NCBI GenBank assembly: GCA_963169695.1
Contig: CAUJDS010000060.1
Coordinates: 1 to 64,000 of the forward strand
DNA: 64,000 nt
From: Bdellovibrionota bacterium
GTDB taxonomy: Bacteria > Bdellovibrionota > UBA1018 > CAUJDS01
Direction of reading: 5' to 3'
Every line of letters starts with the position of its first letter. The first letter of the stretch is position 1. The notes under the pieces are model-generated. The model made no database searches. It saw nothing but the letters and a program-made list of their open reading frames with translations, and was not told the origin of the DNA. A program made the translations under genes and the position numbers. This document shows, one piece after another, positions 63,451 through 64,000 of this stretch.

Positions 63451-64000
63451 TCAATCCTCCGAGTGAGTGACGCGCATCAGCTCGTCAATGGTAGTGGCAC
63501 CCGTTAATACTTTTCTTATACCATCTTCTCGCAGAGAGCCCATCCCCATCTGAGTCGCGGCCTTACGAAGTTGAGAGGAGTCGGCTCGTTTGACGATGAG
63601 TTCTCTGACTTTTTCGTCCATTTGGAGAAGCTCGTGAATGACTGTTCTGCCCGAATAGCCACTATTCGAGCAGTGCGGACATCCCACGGCTTTGTATATT
63701 TCGGCTGACATTGGAATGCTTTTGAGACCCAATTCCTCAAGTTCGAATTTTGTAGGGACATAAGGTTGTCTGCAGTGCATGCATACTTTTCGAATCAATC
63801 GCTGAGCAATGACACCCACCAAAGAACTCGCGACAAGAAATGGCTCGACACCCATATCGATGAGTCGAGTAGGAGCCCCTGCGGCATCATTCGTGTGAAG
63901 GGTAGAAAGCACAAGGTGACCTGTCAGTGAAGCATTGATCGCAATTTCAGCGGTTTCTTTATCTCGAATTTCTCCCACCATAATGACATCTGGATTTTGT
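63451..64000 (-). CDS. gspE: Type II secretion ATPase GspE (C-terminal part, cut by window end)
   Basis: The 3' 183 codons of the secretion motor ATPase; the gene continues beyond 64000. [50 protein letters not shown] includes Walker B and the His box. The zinc-binding subdomain shows CMHC and CPHC (VCMHCRQPY ... [14 protein letters not shown]), and the end is [18 protein letters not shown]. It is the first of the operon genes visible here. Confidence 0.96.
   Translation of the reverse strand, partial: QNPDVIMVGEIRDKETAEIAINASLTGHLVLSTLHTNDAAGAPTRLIDMGVEPFLVASSLVGVIAQRLIRKVCMHCRQPYVPTKFELEELGLKSIPMSAEIYKAVGCPHCSNSGYSGRTVIHELLQMDEKVRELIVKRADSSQLRKAATQMGMGSLREDGIRKVLTGATTIDELMRVTHSED

Noticed and set aside
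1-64000. tRNA, rRNA, CRISPR arrays, prophage and insertion sequences
   Set aside because: No tRNA T-loop/acceptor pairing, no regularly spaced repeats, no transposase or phage genes were recognised by eye in any intergenic gap.

Overview
The window looks like chromosome of a free-living or predatory Gram-negative bacterium. It carries a complete-looking type II secretion operon, several outer-membrane-type beta-barrel proteins, lipoproteins, an RpoH-type sigma factor and EF-P ligase. The gene content resembles Bdellovibrionota/Oligoflexia-type relatives, but that placement is inference from gene style; no rRNA or other clear taxonomic marker is present. Base composition is close to balanced, not counted exactly.

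Layout. 0.4-1.5 kb: an HNH endonuclease. 1.5-5.6 kb: a leftward operon ftsK - small lipoprotein - CCA/poly(A) nucleotidyltransferase, in which the last two genes overlap out of frame. 5.7-14 kb: envelope proteins, a Nudix hydrolase, epmA, an RluA-type pseudouridine synthase, uvrB, rarD and a membrane sensor-like protein. 14.1-19.2 kb: aspS (apparently the non-discriminating type), glpD, holB and tmk. 19.2-28.1 kb: a membrane protein, a barrel protein, pnp, rpsO, an RpoH-like sigma factor and three envelope proteins. 28.2-30.5 kb: a malic enzyme-phosphotransacetylase fusion.

30.5-43.6 kb is the accessory part. It holds an exported caspase-like protein of about 1025 residues and an AAA_14/DUF4143 ATPase that appears to be read from a leaderless transcript beneath an array of operator-like repeats. 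It also holds gene remnants (a second ATPase fragment and a truncated HNH-family protein), two tandem secreted paralogs that share an almost identical 88-bp 3' end, RidA, a 688-residue exported protein, a methyltransferase and a DUF218 protein. It ends at two adjacent 116- and 127-bp inverted-repeat elements that look like structured RNA or MITE-like sequences.

44-55 kb returns to core genes: rdgB, a lipoprotein whose start codon lies in a hairpin, an EI24/CysZ-like protein, a metallo-beta-lactamase, the translation cluster infC-rpmI-rplT-pheS-pheT-ihfA and a MerR regulator. 53.4-64 kb is one leftward operon of type II secretion genes gspE(partial)-F-G-H-I-J-K-L-M-N, followed by a polyprenyl diphosphate synthase and a GshB-like ATP-grasp enzyme. 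No tRNA, rRNA, CRISPR array, prophage or intact insertion sequence was recognised.
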